Positions 1-5,460 of a stretch of DNA of 5,818 nucleotides are shown here, piece after piece. Location: assembly GCA_015484715.1 (NCBI GenBank), contig WFUY01000361.1:1-5818 (forward strand). Reading direction: 5' to 3'. The position numbers and the translations under genes were made by a program. How positions within the stretch are numbered: position 1 is the stretch's first letter; each line of letters starts with the position of its first letter. The notes beneath the pieces were generated by a model. It did not search any database. It was not told the DNA's origin and was given only the letters and a program-made list of their open reading frames with translations. Source of the DNA: Thermoflexales bacterium (GTDB lineage Bacteria > Chloroflexota > Anaerolineae > S140-20).

Positions 1-1
1 C

Positions 2-1675
2 ACGCCGACGGGGGAGGTGGTGGGCTACCTGGACCAGCTCTTCGGGGACCGCTGGACGCTGATCAGCCCGGAGAACGAGCCGCCGGAGAGCGCCGACCTG
101 CCGACCACCCCCGCGCTGACCCCCCTGGAGCTCACCCTGGCATCCGATGAGTTCCAGGAATGGGTGGCCGTCCATCGGGATGACCTGGTCCGCTGGGTGG
201 TGGAAGAGGACCTGGACGGAGCGCTCATCAGCGACAGCCTCTGGCGGGTGAACGCTGCCTACGCCGCGTTGCGGAACGTCCTGGCAGCCGAGCGGATGGG
301 CCGTATCACGGGGCCGGAACCGCCGGAGGCCCGTGTCCAGGCCACCGCCCGCGACCTGATCCTGGCCACGCCGACGGTGGACATCGGCTACAACTTCAAG
401 AAAATGGGAAAGACCCGGCAGAACTTGGACTTCGTCGTCTGCAGCGCCCGCCACAGCGATGCCCTGATCCAGCGGATCGGGCGGGCTGGACGGGTGCTGG
501 GCAAGCCGGAGACCGACCGCCCCAGCCGGGCCATCGTCCTCCTGCCGGAAGAGGCCCTGCAACGTCTGAAGGCTTACGATGGGCAGACCCTCAGCCGGAG
601 CGACTTCGCCGGCCTCATCCGTGAGGAGGCCAACCTACCGCCCAAGCACGCCCTGACCCACTACATCCGCACCCACGCCATCGTCGAATCCTTCTGGCCC
701 ATCTACCAGATCCGCAAGGTGCTACCTCCCCAGGAGGAGGCCGAGGTCGAAGCTCTCTTCGAGCGGGTGCGGGAGGTCTTCGCCCCCCACAGCCGGCGCA
801 CCTTTAAAGGGCTGCGGTGGTTCTTCCGCAAGCTGGAATCCCGGGAGCGATGGTTGAGCGAAACCCGTCGGGGCCGGATGCCCTTCAACCAGTACACGGC
901 CGAGCACCTGGCCGACTGGCTGGAGTGGCTGGACCCGGAGCAGGGCCACCTCAATCCCAAGGACCTGCTGCCCTACTTGCCCCAACTGCTAGGCGACGAC
1001 GCCCAGCAGCAAGCCCTGCGGGCCTTCGTCCAGAGCCAGGTAGCGGTCACGCGGGCCCTCTTCGCCTTCCGTGATAGCTTCCAAGGGCCGACGGTCGTCT
1101 TCTACGACCCCCGGCACATCTTTTCCAGCGAGACCGTCAACGCCTACGATCTCTTCCACCTGCTCAGCTACTATCGGCTCTCCCCGCCGATGAGCCGTCG
1201 CCGGTTTGAGGAGCAGTTCGGGGAGACGCCGCTGCGCGGACGCTTCTACGTCCGGCTGCTGGGGCCGCGCGATTCCCGCCTCTTCCTGGAGTTGGTCTAC
1301 GAGAGCGAGGAGCCCCAAGAGGAGTTCGAACGCCGGTGGTGTGGCGCACCGGTCGCTTTGCAGGGCCTCCGGCTCCAGGCCCGGTCGCCCGAGGGTGGGG
1401 TGATGGCAGGCGCGTTGGACCAACGGTACGTGGAAGCGCTGACCGAGCGGCACATCCCGATGCTCATCGTGCCTCCCGACTCGGTGGGGGCGTTGATCGC
1501 CCGGCTGCGGGGCACGGACCTCTGGGCGCGTCGCCTGACCGTCCGCTTCCCCGAGGGTACGGTGGAAGAAGGATACCGAGCCGTCCTGGGCACCGGTGCT
1601 TTCCACGCCCACGCCGAGTTGCAGGGCTACTTTCGGATGCGCGAGCGGTTGAAGCCGGAGGCGATCATCCTCTGA
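2..1675 (+). CDS. cas3: Cas3 CRISPR helicase, C-terminal part (5' end outside window)
   Basis: The reading frame is open from the first complete codon, with no start of its own in view, so the N-terminal part (helicase domain 1, and any HD nuclease domain) is cut off by the window edge. The visible 557 residues contain superfamily 2 helicase motif V (ATPTVDIG, about residues 122-129) and motif VI (QRIGRAGR, residues 157-164), both in RecA-like domain 2. About 390 residues follow motif VI, which is long for a simple Cas3 tail and has no motif I can name. Cas3 is the ATP-driven translocase that unwinds and degrades target DNA after recruitment by the type I surveillance complex. The Cas3 call rests on these motifs plus cas6, cas4, cas1 and cas2 directly downstream. 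The subtype is uncertain, with I-D favoured from the character of the adaptation proteins. It is followed by 120 bp before cas6. Confidence 0.85.
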   Translation, partial: TPTGEVVGYLDQLFGDRWTLISPENEPPESADLPTTPALTPLELTLASDEFQEWVAVHRDDLVRWVVEEDLDGALISDSLWRVNAAYAALRNVLAAERMGRITGPEPPEARVQATARDLILATPTVDIGYNFKKMGKTRQNLDFVVCSARHSDALIQRIGRAGRVLGKPETDRPSRAIVLLPEEALQRLKAYDGQTLSRSDFAGLIREEANLPPKHALTHYIRTHAIVESFWPIYQIRKVLPPQEEAEVEALFERVREVFAPHSRRTFKGLRWFFRKLESRERWLSETRRGRMPFNQYTAEHLADWLEWLDPEQGHLNPKDLLPYLPQLLGDDAQQQALRAFVQSQVAVTRALFAFRDSFQGPTVVFYDPRHIFSSETVNAYDLFHLLSYYRLSPPMSRRRFEEQFGETPLRGRFYVRLLGPRDSRLFLELVYESEEPQEEFERRWCGAPVALQGLRLQARSPEGGVMAGALDQRYVEALTERHIPMLIVPPDSVGALIARLRGTDLWARRLTVRFPEGTVEEGYRAVLGTGAFHAHAELQGYFRMRERLKPEAIIL

Positions 1676-1693
1676 AGGCGGCCTCGTGGCGAA

Positions 1694-1738
1694 CCGGAGC
1701 GGGGCGGACAGGGCCCCCTCTTGGCCGGTCCGCTCCGG
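1694..1738 (+). promoter_or_regulatory. GC-rich nested hairpin between cas3 and cas6
   Basis: A perfect 9-bp inverted repeat, CCGGAGCGG (1694-1702) and CCGCTCCGG (1730-1738), encloses an inner GGCC/GGCC stem (1712-1715 and 1723-1726) with a 7-nt loop. GCGGAC (1704-1709) could pair instead with GTCCGC (1728-1733). No T-run follows, so it is not a classical rho-independent terminator. It may act as an attenuator, an mRNA stability element, or an RNA-processing site separating cas3 from cas6 expression. The structure is seen in the sequence; the role is inferred. Confidence 0.4.
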
Positions 1739-1780
1739 GCAGGGGCGGGCCGGGAACGACCGTCCGAGATTCGTGACGAA

Positions 1781-1790
1781 AGGAGAAGGG
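1781..1790 (+). promoter_or_regulatory. Ribosome binding site of cas6
   Basis: The purine-rich AGGAGAAGGG contains a strong Shine-Dalgarno core (AGGAG). It lies 10 nt (core) or 5 nt (end of the tract) before the ATG at 1796. This decides the cas6 start against the in-frame upstream ATG at 1721, which would add 25 residues of low-complexity Arg/Gly-rich sequence and has no such signal. Confidence 0.7.
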
Positions 1791-1795
1791 ACCAG

Positions 1796-2650
1796 ATGGC
1801 AGGTGATGACAGCGGGACCCTCTACTCCGTCGTCCTCACCCTGACCCCCGCCCACGAGGCGAGGGTGCGGGCGACGATGGGAGCCCAGGCCCACGCCGCC
1901 TTCCTGCACACGGTGCGGGAGGCGGACCCGGCCCTGGCCGAAGTGCTGCACGCCCCCGACCTCCCAATGCGCCCCTTCACCGTCTCGCCGCTGCACGGGG
2001 TGGGCCGTGCCCGAGATGGGATGGCCCACCTCTCGCCGGGGCGGGACTACTGGCTGCGTTTCACCATCCTCTACCCTCCCATCTTCGAGCGGTTCATGGC
2101 CCGCTTTCTCCACAGCGACGGACGGCCCGCCATCCGGCTGGGCCGGGCCCGCCTGCTCATCCGGGAGATCCTGGCAACGCCCGAGAGCCACCCCTGGGCC
2201 GGCTACACGACCTGGGGGCACCTGGCCGCCCAGGCCCAACCGACCGATACCATCGTCCTGGAGTTCGTCTCCCCCACCGCCTTCAGCTTCGGGACGAAAC
2301 CCTGGGGGCGAAAAGTGATCGTCCTGCCGGAGCCCGACCTGGTCTTCGGCAGCCTGGTCAAGACGTGGAACGCGCTGGCCCCGGCCCCCTTGCAGATCGT
2401 CTGGAAGTCGCTGAAGGAGTACGTCGAGGAGCACGTGGTCATCAAGCGCCTGGAGGGGCTGGAGACGAAGATGCACCAGTTCCGCAAGGCCCCCCAGGTC
2501 GGCTTCATCGGGCGTGTCACCTACGGCCTGATGGCCGACGACGACTTCGCCCGCGCCCAACTGAACGCCCTGGCCGACTTCGCCTTCTACGCCGGCGTCG
2601 GCATGAAGCGGGCGATGGGAATGGGGCAAGCTCGGCGGGTGGCCGTTTAG
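1796..2650 (+). CDS. cas6: Cas6 CRISPR repeat endoribonuclease
   Basis: This is a 284-residue protein, within the usual 220-290 range for Cas6. Cas6 is a metal-independent RNase of tandem ferredoxin-like folds that cuts the pre-crRNA inside each repeat and leaves an 8-nt 5' handle. Visible family features are an N-terminal strand (residues 10-17), a helix with candidate catalytic histidines (H33, H38) and the phrase PFTVSPL (60-66) typical of the family. The hallmark C-terminal glycine-rich loop, GVGMKRAMGMGQ, is at residues 267-278. Which histidine is catalytic cannot be settled without alignment. The ATG at 1796 is supported by a good Shine-Dalgarno. The gene follows cas3 in the same direction. 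Its stop codon (2648-2650) shares its last base with the first unit of an 8-bp tandem repeat, so the 3' boundary may have been shaped by insertion of the downstream cassette. Confidence 0.93.
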   Translation: MAGDDSGTLYSVVLTLTPAHEARVRATMGAQAHAAFLHTVREADPALAEVLHAPDLPMRPFTVSPLHGVGRARDGMAHLSPGRDYWLRFTILYPPIFERFMARFLHSDGRPAIRLGRARLLIREILATPESHPWAGYTTWGHLAAQAQPTDTIVLEFVSPTAFSFGTKPWGRKVIVLPEPDLVFGSLVKTWNALAPAPLQIVWKSLKEYVEEHVVIKRLEGLETKMHQFRKAPQVGFIGRVTYGLMADDDFARAQLNALADFAFYAGVGMKRAMGMGQARRVAV

Positions 2651-2697
2651 TCGAGTGGTCAAATGGTCGGGTGGTCGAGTGGTCAGGTGGTCGAGGA
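2650..2697 (+). repeat. Left 8-bp tandem repeat array (GTCGAGTG type, 6 units)
   Basis: GTC recurs at 2650, 2658, 2666, 2674, 2682 and 2690, exactly 8 bp apart. The units are GTCGAGTG, GTCAAATG, GTCGGGTG, GTCGAGTG, GTCAGGTG and GTCGAGGA. Read on the other strand they are GACCANNN-type octamers (for example GACCACCC, GACCACTC), the same family as the larger array at 3178-3313 but in opposite orientation. The array begins on the last base of the cas6 stop codon. Confidence 0.9.
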
Positions 2698-2780
2698 CGG
2701 GATAGAGGGTGAGGCGCCCGCCGTCGGAGCAGGCAGGATGAGGGAGTGACACGCTTCACAAGTAGAGCAACGTCCACACA

Positions 2781-2787
2781 AGGGGAG
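2781..2787 (+). promoter_or_regulatory. Ribosome binding site of the four-helix-bundle gene
   Basis: AGGGGAG ends 8 nt before the ATG at 2796, a normal spacing. The in-frame TTG at 2790 would leave only 2 nt, so the ATG is preferred. Confidence 0.6.
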
Positions 2788-2795
2788 TATTGCTG

Positions 2796-3176
2796 ATGAG
2801 GATTGAGCGCTTCGAGGAGATACAGGCGTGGCAGGAAGCCCGCGTACTGACCCGGCTGGTCTACGAGGCCAGCGGTAGCGGCCCTTTCGCCAAGGATTTC
2901 GGATTGCGCGACCAGATTCGCCGGGCGGCCGGTTCAGCGATGCACAACATTGCTGAAGGATTCGATGCCGGCTCCGATGCCGAGTTCATCCGTTTTCTGA
3001 AGTATGCTCGTCGTTCGGCCAGCGAAGTGCAGTCCCAACTCTACATCGCTCTCGATTGTCGCTACATCACCCAGGACCAATTCCAACGCATATACGATCA
3101 GGCCACCTCGGTCAAGAAACTCATCAACGCCTTCATCGGCTACCTGCAAAAATCCCGCCATCGGACATCCAAATAG
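2796..3176 (+). CDS. Four-helix-bundle protein (S23 / 23S rRNA intervening-sequence family)
   Basis: This is a 126-residue protein, the usual length for the S23/IVS four-helix-bundle family. It is recognised by an N-terminal start of the type FEEIQAWQEAR (residues 5-15), RDQIRRAAGSAMHNIAEGFD (about 38-57, the family signature helix with NIAEG), then EFIRFLKYARRSASEVQSQL (about 64-83) and a final helix near residues 93-118. Members form oligomeric bundles with basic surfaces. Relatives are encoded inside 23S rRNA intervening sequences, and the Avd accessory proteins of diversity-generating retroelements share the fold. The molecular function of stand-alone members is not established. Nothing here suggests a known role in CRISPR immunity. 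The gene sits between cas6 and cas4 within inverted octamer repeats and is more AT-rich than its neighbours: two 60-nt lines counted by hand gave about 52% and 55% GC, against 60% and 70% for sampled cas6 and cas4 lines. It may be a passenger. The stop is 1 nt before the right array. Confidence 0.88.
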   Translation: MRIERFEEIQAWQEARVLTRLVYEASGSGPFAKDFGLRDQIRRAAGSAMHNIAEGFDAGSDAEFIRFLKYARRSASEVQSQLYIALDCRYITQDQFQRIYDQATSVKKLINAFIGYLQKSRHRTSK

Positions 3177-3177
3177 C

Positions 3178-3313
3178 AACCACCCGACCACCCGACCACC
3201 CGACCAAGCAACCAAGCGACCAAGCGACCAAGCGACCACGCGACCACCCGACCAAGCAACCAAGCGACCACGCGACCACCCGACCAAGCAACCAAGCGAC
3301 CACGCGACCAATG
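3178..3313 (+). repeat. Right 8-bp tandem repeat array (GACCANNN type, 17 units)
   Basis: There are seventeen units in perfect 8-bp register from 3178, drawn from GACCACCC, GACCAAGC, AACCAAGC and GACCACGC. The last unit, GACCAATG (3306-3313), contains the cas4 ATG. A higher-order 32-bp period is visible: four units (GACCACGC, GACCACCC, GACCAAGC, AACCAAGC) at 3234-3265 are repeated exactly at 3266-3297, and a third copy begins at 3298. The + strand has no T from 3177 to 3311. Because the units contain no stop codons on either strand, long artefactual reading frames cross the array. Confidence 0.95.
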
Positions 3314-3907
3314 ACTCAACCAGACTACCTACCTATTTCTATGCTCAACCAACTGGAATACTGCGAACGGCGCTTCTGGCTGATGTACGTCCAGGGCGAG
3401 ATGGAGGTCAACGCCCCCGTCCTGGAGGGCATCCAGCAGCACGAGCGGGTCCACACCGGTGGTGTCGAGCAGCAGGGCGCGACCATCGTCCACCGCCGGG
3501 TCTACCTCTGGTCCGACCGGCTGCGGCTGGTTGGCTTCGCCGACGTCGTTGAGGAGCGGAAGGGGGAGTTGATCCCGGTGGAGTACAAGCGGGGGCGGAT
3601 GGGGCGCTGGCTCAACGACCACATCCAGCTCTGCGCCCAGGCGATCTGCCTGGAGGAGCGGACAGGGAAACCGGTCCGGGAAGGGGCCATCTTCTACTGG
3701 AAATCCCGACGCCGAGTCAAAGTGGAGTTCACGCCGGAGCTGCGTGCCCGCACCGAGCAGGCCATCGCCCGGGCCTTTCAACTGCTGCAGGAAGGCCGGC
3801 TGCCGCCCCCCATTGACCATCGGACCAAGTGCCACGACTGCTCGCTGGAGCCCATCTGCTTGCCCCGGGAAGTGGAGATCCTGTTGAAGCTGGAGGAAGA
3901 AGGCTGA
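3311..3907 (+). CDS. cas4: Cas4 CRISPR adaptation exonuclease
   Basis: This is a 198-residue Cas4, a RecB-family nuclease with an iron-sulphur cluster that trims prespacers and selects for the correct PAM and orientation together with Cas1-Cas2. The four cluster cysteines are visible as C18 (in QLEYCERRFW) and the C-terminal C174, C177 and C183 (CHDC then PIC). The nuclease centre is likely H45, D78 (GFADVV), E91 and K93 (PVEYKRG), with Q106 in the QLCAQAICLE helix. The ATG at 3311 is chosen because it retains the PIS-MLNQLEYC opening typical of the family; the in-frame ATG at 3341 would lose it. The frame stays open far upstream only because the octamer array has no stop codons. There is no recognisable Shine-Dalgarno, since the array runs straight into the start codon. 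The stop overlaps the cas1 start by 1 nt (TGATG). Confidence 0.93.
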   Translation: MTQPDYLPISMLNQLEYCERRFWLMYVQGEMEVNAPVLEGIQQHERVHTGGVEQQGATIVHRRVYLWSDRLRLVGFADVVEERKGELIPVEYKRGRMGRWLNDHIQLCAQAICLEERTGKPVREGAIFYWKSRRRVKVEFTPELRARTEQAIARAFQLLQEGRLPPPIDHRTKCHDCSLEPICLPREVEILLKLEEEG

Positions 3908-5004
3908 TGGCCCAGTTGCAAGTGTGGGAGGATGGTATGGCCACGTTGTACCTGACCGAGCCCCGCTCGTTGGTGAAGAAGGATGGCGACACCCTGGTCG
4001 TGCAGATCCCGGAGAGCAAGGAGCGGGGCACCCCGAAGCGGAAGGTGCGCGTCCCCCTCATCAAAGTCACCCAAGTCGTCGTCTACGGCGACGTCACCAT
4101 CACCAGCCCGGCGCTGGCCGCACTGTTGGAGCAGCGGGTGGATGTCTGCTTCTGCTCCTACTATGGCCGCTTCCGGGGCCGGCTGGCCCCGCCGATGGGC
4201 AAGAACAGCCTGATCCGGCTGGAGCAGCACCGGGCCCACAATGATCCGGTCCGCTCCTTCACCCTGGCCCGCGCCTTCGTGCGGGGCAAGCTGGCCAACA
4301 TGCGGGCGATGCTGATGCGGGCCAACCGCAAGCGGGAGGACCCGGCCATCGCCCAGGCCGTCGAATCCCTCAAGGGGGTCCTGAAGCAAGTGGACGGACT
4401 GGACCCCGAGGAGGCGATGGCGCCCAAGAACCCCTCGCGTCCCCAGGCCGACACCCTGCACGGCACCCTGCTGGGGCTGGAGGGGTCGGGAACCGCCTTC
4501 TACTACGGCGTCTTTGGCCGGTTGCTGAAGGGAGACTGGGGCTTCACGCGGCGGCAGCGTCGTCCCCCCAAGGATCCCATCAACGCCCTGCTCTCCTTTG
4601 GTTATGTCCTGCTGATGAACCAGGTCGCCTCGGCGGTCAGCATCGTTGGGTTGGACCCCTACGTTGGCTTCCTGCACTCCTCCCAGTTCGGCAAGCCGGC
4701 GCTGGCGCTGGACGTGATGGAAGCCTTTCGGCCCCTAGTGGTGGACTCGGTCGTGATGACGCTGATCAACAACGGGATGCTGCGCCGGAGTGATTTCCAA
4801 GAGGAGCTAGGGGCCTGGCGGCTGACGGAGAGGGGCCGGCGCACCTTCCTGACCAAGTTCGAGGAGCGACTGGAGACCGAGATCAAGCATCCCGTCTTCG
4901 GCTATCGGGCGACCTATCGGCGCTGTCTGGAGTTGGAAGTGCGGTTGGTGGCCAAGTGGCTTAGCGGAGAGATTCGACAGTTCAGGCCCTTCGTGGTAAG
5001 ATAA
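3907..5004 (+). CDS. cas1: Cas1 CRISPR integrase
   Basis: This is the 365-residue metal-dependent integrase that, with Cas2, inserts prespacers at the leader-repeat junction. The N-terminal beta domain starts at MATLYLTEP (residues 11-19). The C-terminal helical catalytic domain has the expected metal ligands: E192 in LLGLEGSGTAFYYG, H257 in YVGFLHSSQFGKP, and D269 (possibly also E272) in LALDVMEAFRP, so it looks active. The start at 3907 overlaps the cas4 stop as TGATG, suggesting translational coupling, and follows GGAGG 10 nt upstream. An equally plausible start is the ATG at 3937 (355 residues), which matches the usual family N-terminus and has GGGAGG at 3926-3931. cas2 follows after 3 nt. 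Confidence 0.95.
   Translation: MAQLQVWEDGMATLYLTEPRSLVKKDGDTLVVQIPESKERGTPKRKVRVPLIKVTQVVVYGDVTITSPALAALLEQRVDVCFCSYYGRFRGRLAPPMGKNSLIRLEQHRAHNDPVRSFTLARAFVRGKLANMRAMLMRANRKREDPAIAQAVESLKGVLKQVDGLDPEEAMAPKNPSRPQADTLHGTLLGLEGSGTAFYYGVFGRLLKGDWGFTRRQRRPPKDPINALLSFGYVLLMNQVASAVSIVGLDPYVGFLHSSQFGKPALALDVMEAFRPLVVDSVVMTLINNGMLRRSDFQEELGAWRLTERGRRTFLTKFEERLETEIKHPVFGYRATYRRCLELEVRLVAKWLSGEIRQFRPFVVR
3926..3931 (+). promoter_or_regulatory. Possible internal ribosome binding site for a shorter Cas1 start
   Basis: GGGAGG lies 5 nt before the in-frame ATG at 3937. That ATG begins with MATLYLTEP, the normal opening of Cas1 proteins of this group. The signal therefore competes with the overlapping start at 3907, and it is not possible to choose firmly from sequence alone. 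Confidence 0.45.
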
Positions 5005-5007
5005 TTT

Positions 5008-5304
5008 GTGAGACGCGGCAAGCAGCAACGCACCCTCTACATCATCGCCTACGACATCCCCGATGATCGGCGACGCACCAAGGTACACAAAGTGCTCTCC
5101 GGTTTCGGTCGGTGGACCCAGTACAGCCTCTTCGAGTGTTATCTGAACGAGAAAGAGCTGATTGCCCTGCGGGGAAAGCTGGAGAAGGTCTTGGACCCTG
5201 AGGAAGACAACGTCCGGTTCTACCCCCTCTGTGCCGCCTGCGCCGCGAAGGTCGAGACCATCGGGTCGGAGAAACCCTCGGAGGAAGCCCTCTTCATCAT
5301 CTAG
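5008..5304 (+). CDS. cas2: Cas2 CRISPR adaptation protein
   Basis: This is a 98-residue ferredoxin-like protein, a standard Cas2 size. A Cas2 dimer bridges two Cas1 dimers and sets the spacer length. The first strand ends in the conserved aspartate, LYIIAYDIPDD, with D16 as the key residue. RRRTKVHKVLSGFGRWTQYS (about 21-40) followed by LFECYL is the typical helix and second strand, and VRFYPLCAAC (about 70-79) is a later conserved segment. Translation starts at GTG, 3 nt after the cas1 stop. No ATG is available and the Shine-Dalgarno is weak, so expression probably depends on coupling to cas1. It is the last gene before the leader and array. Confidence 0.93.
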   Translation: MRRGKQQRTLYIIAYDIPDDRRRTKVHKVLSGFGRWTQYSLFECYLNEKELIALRGKLEKVLDPEEDNVRFYPLCAACAAKVETIGSEKPSEEALFII

Positions 5305-5342
5305 CCCATCCCTCTTCAGGCAGCGCGGCGAGGGGGCTCTGG

Positions 5343-5394
5343 GGACGTGCGAGCGGTGAAGCGGAGGCCAAAGGCCCAGGAGGTGCTCGCGTCC
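5343..5394 (+). promoter_or_regulatory. Nested hairpin downstream of cas2
   Basis: GGAC (5343-5346) plus GCGAGC (5349-5354) pair with GCTCGC (5385-5390) plus GTCC (5391-5394), giving a 10-bp stem with a 2-nt bulge. Inside is GGCC-AAA-GGCC (5366-5376). No T-run follows. Possible roles are an end or processing point of the cas operon mRNA, or part of the leader. Confidence 0.4.
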
Positions 5395-5410
5395 GGGGCC
5401 GAAGTCCTTA

Positions 5411-5460
5411 CCTCCCATATCTAGGGGGAGGAAGGCGTATATCTCCCACATCTGGGGGAT
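5411..5460 (+). promoter_or_regulatory. Two tandem hairpin motifs in the leader
   Basis: Two related motifs start 31 bp apart: CTCCCATATCTAGGGGGA (5412-5429) and CTCCCACATCTGGGGGA (5443-5459). Each is palindromic. The first has stem CCTCCC (5411-5416) with GGGAGG (5426-5431). The second has TATCTCCC (5440-5447) with GGGGGATA (5454-5461), an 8-bp stem with one G-T pair and a 6-nt loop. Paired dyads with a similar core suggest an operator for a dimeric regulator, or tandem RNA hairpins ending the cas transcript. Confidence 0.4.

Larger units (their letters stand above)
2650..3313 (+). mobile_element. Candidate inserted cassette: four-helix-bundle gene between inverted octamer arrays
   Basis: The whole interval between cas6 and cas4 is taken up by a left octamer array, about 98 bp of unique sequence, the four-helix-bundle gene and a right octamer array of inverse orientation. 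cas6 and cas4 are normally neighbours in related loci, so this looks like a unit placed into the operon. The composition of the gene appears less GC-rich than that of its neighbours. There is no transposase, and I see no clear target-site duplication, so the element type and mobility are inference. The layout resembles S23-bearing intervening sequences of 23S rRNA genes. Confidence 0.4.

Noticed and set aside
989..2752. Very long antisense open frame (587 codons) on the - strand
   Set aside because: It lies opposite cas3 and cas6, which have clear motifs. Long antisense frames are common in high-GC genes, and its product is low-complexity Gly/Arg/Leu/Pro-rich with no recognisable domain.
2698..2795. 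Promoter for the four-helix-bundle gene in the 98-bp unique stretch
   Set aside because: Apart from the ribosome binding site I see no -35/-10 pair with acceptable sequence and spacing.
3056..3310. N-terminal extension of Cas4 through the octamer array
   Set aside because: The upstream frame overlaps the four-helix-bundle gene and translates the repeat. Cas4 length and N-terminus match the family when it starts at 3311.
2934..3311. Antisense open frame with a repeating Val-Ala-Trp-Ser-Leu-Gly pattern
   Set aside because: The pattern is just the translated octamer array; with 8-bp units and no stop codons every frame reads through.
3778..4677. Antisense open frame of about 299 codons opposite cas4 and cas1
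   Set aside because: It overlaps two well-supported genes and shows no domain; it is explained by GC-rich codon bias.
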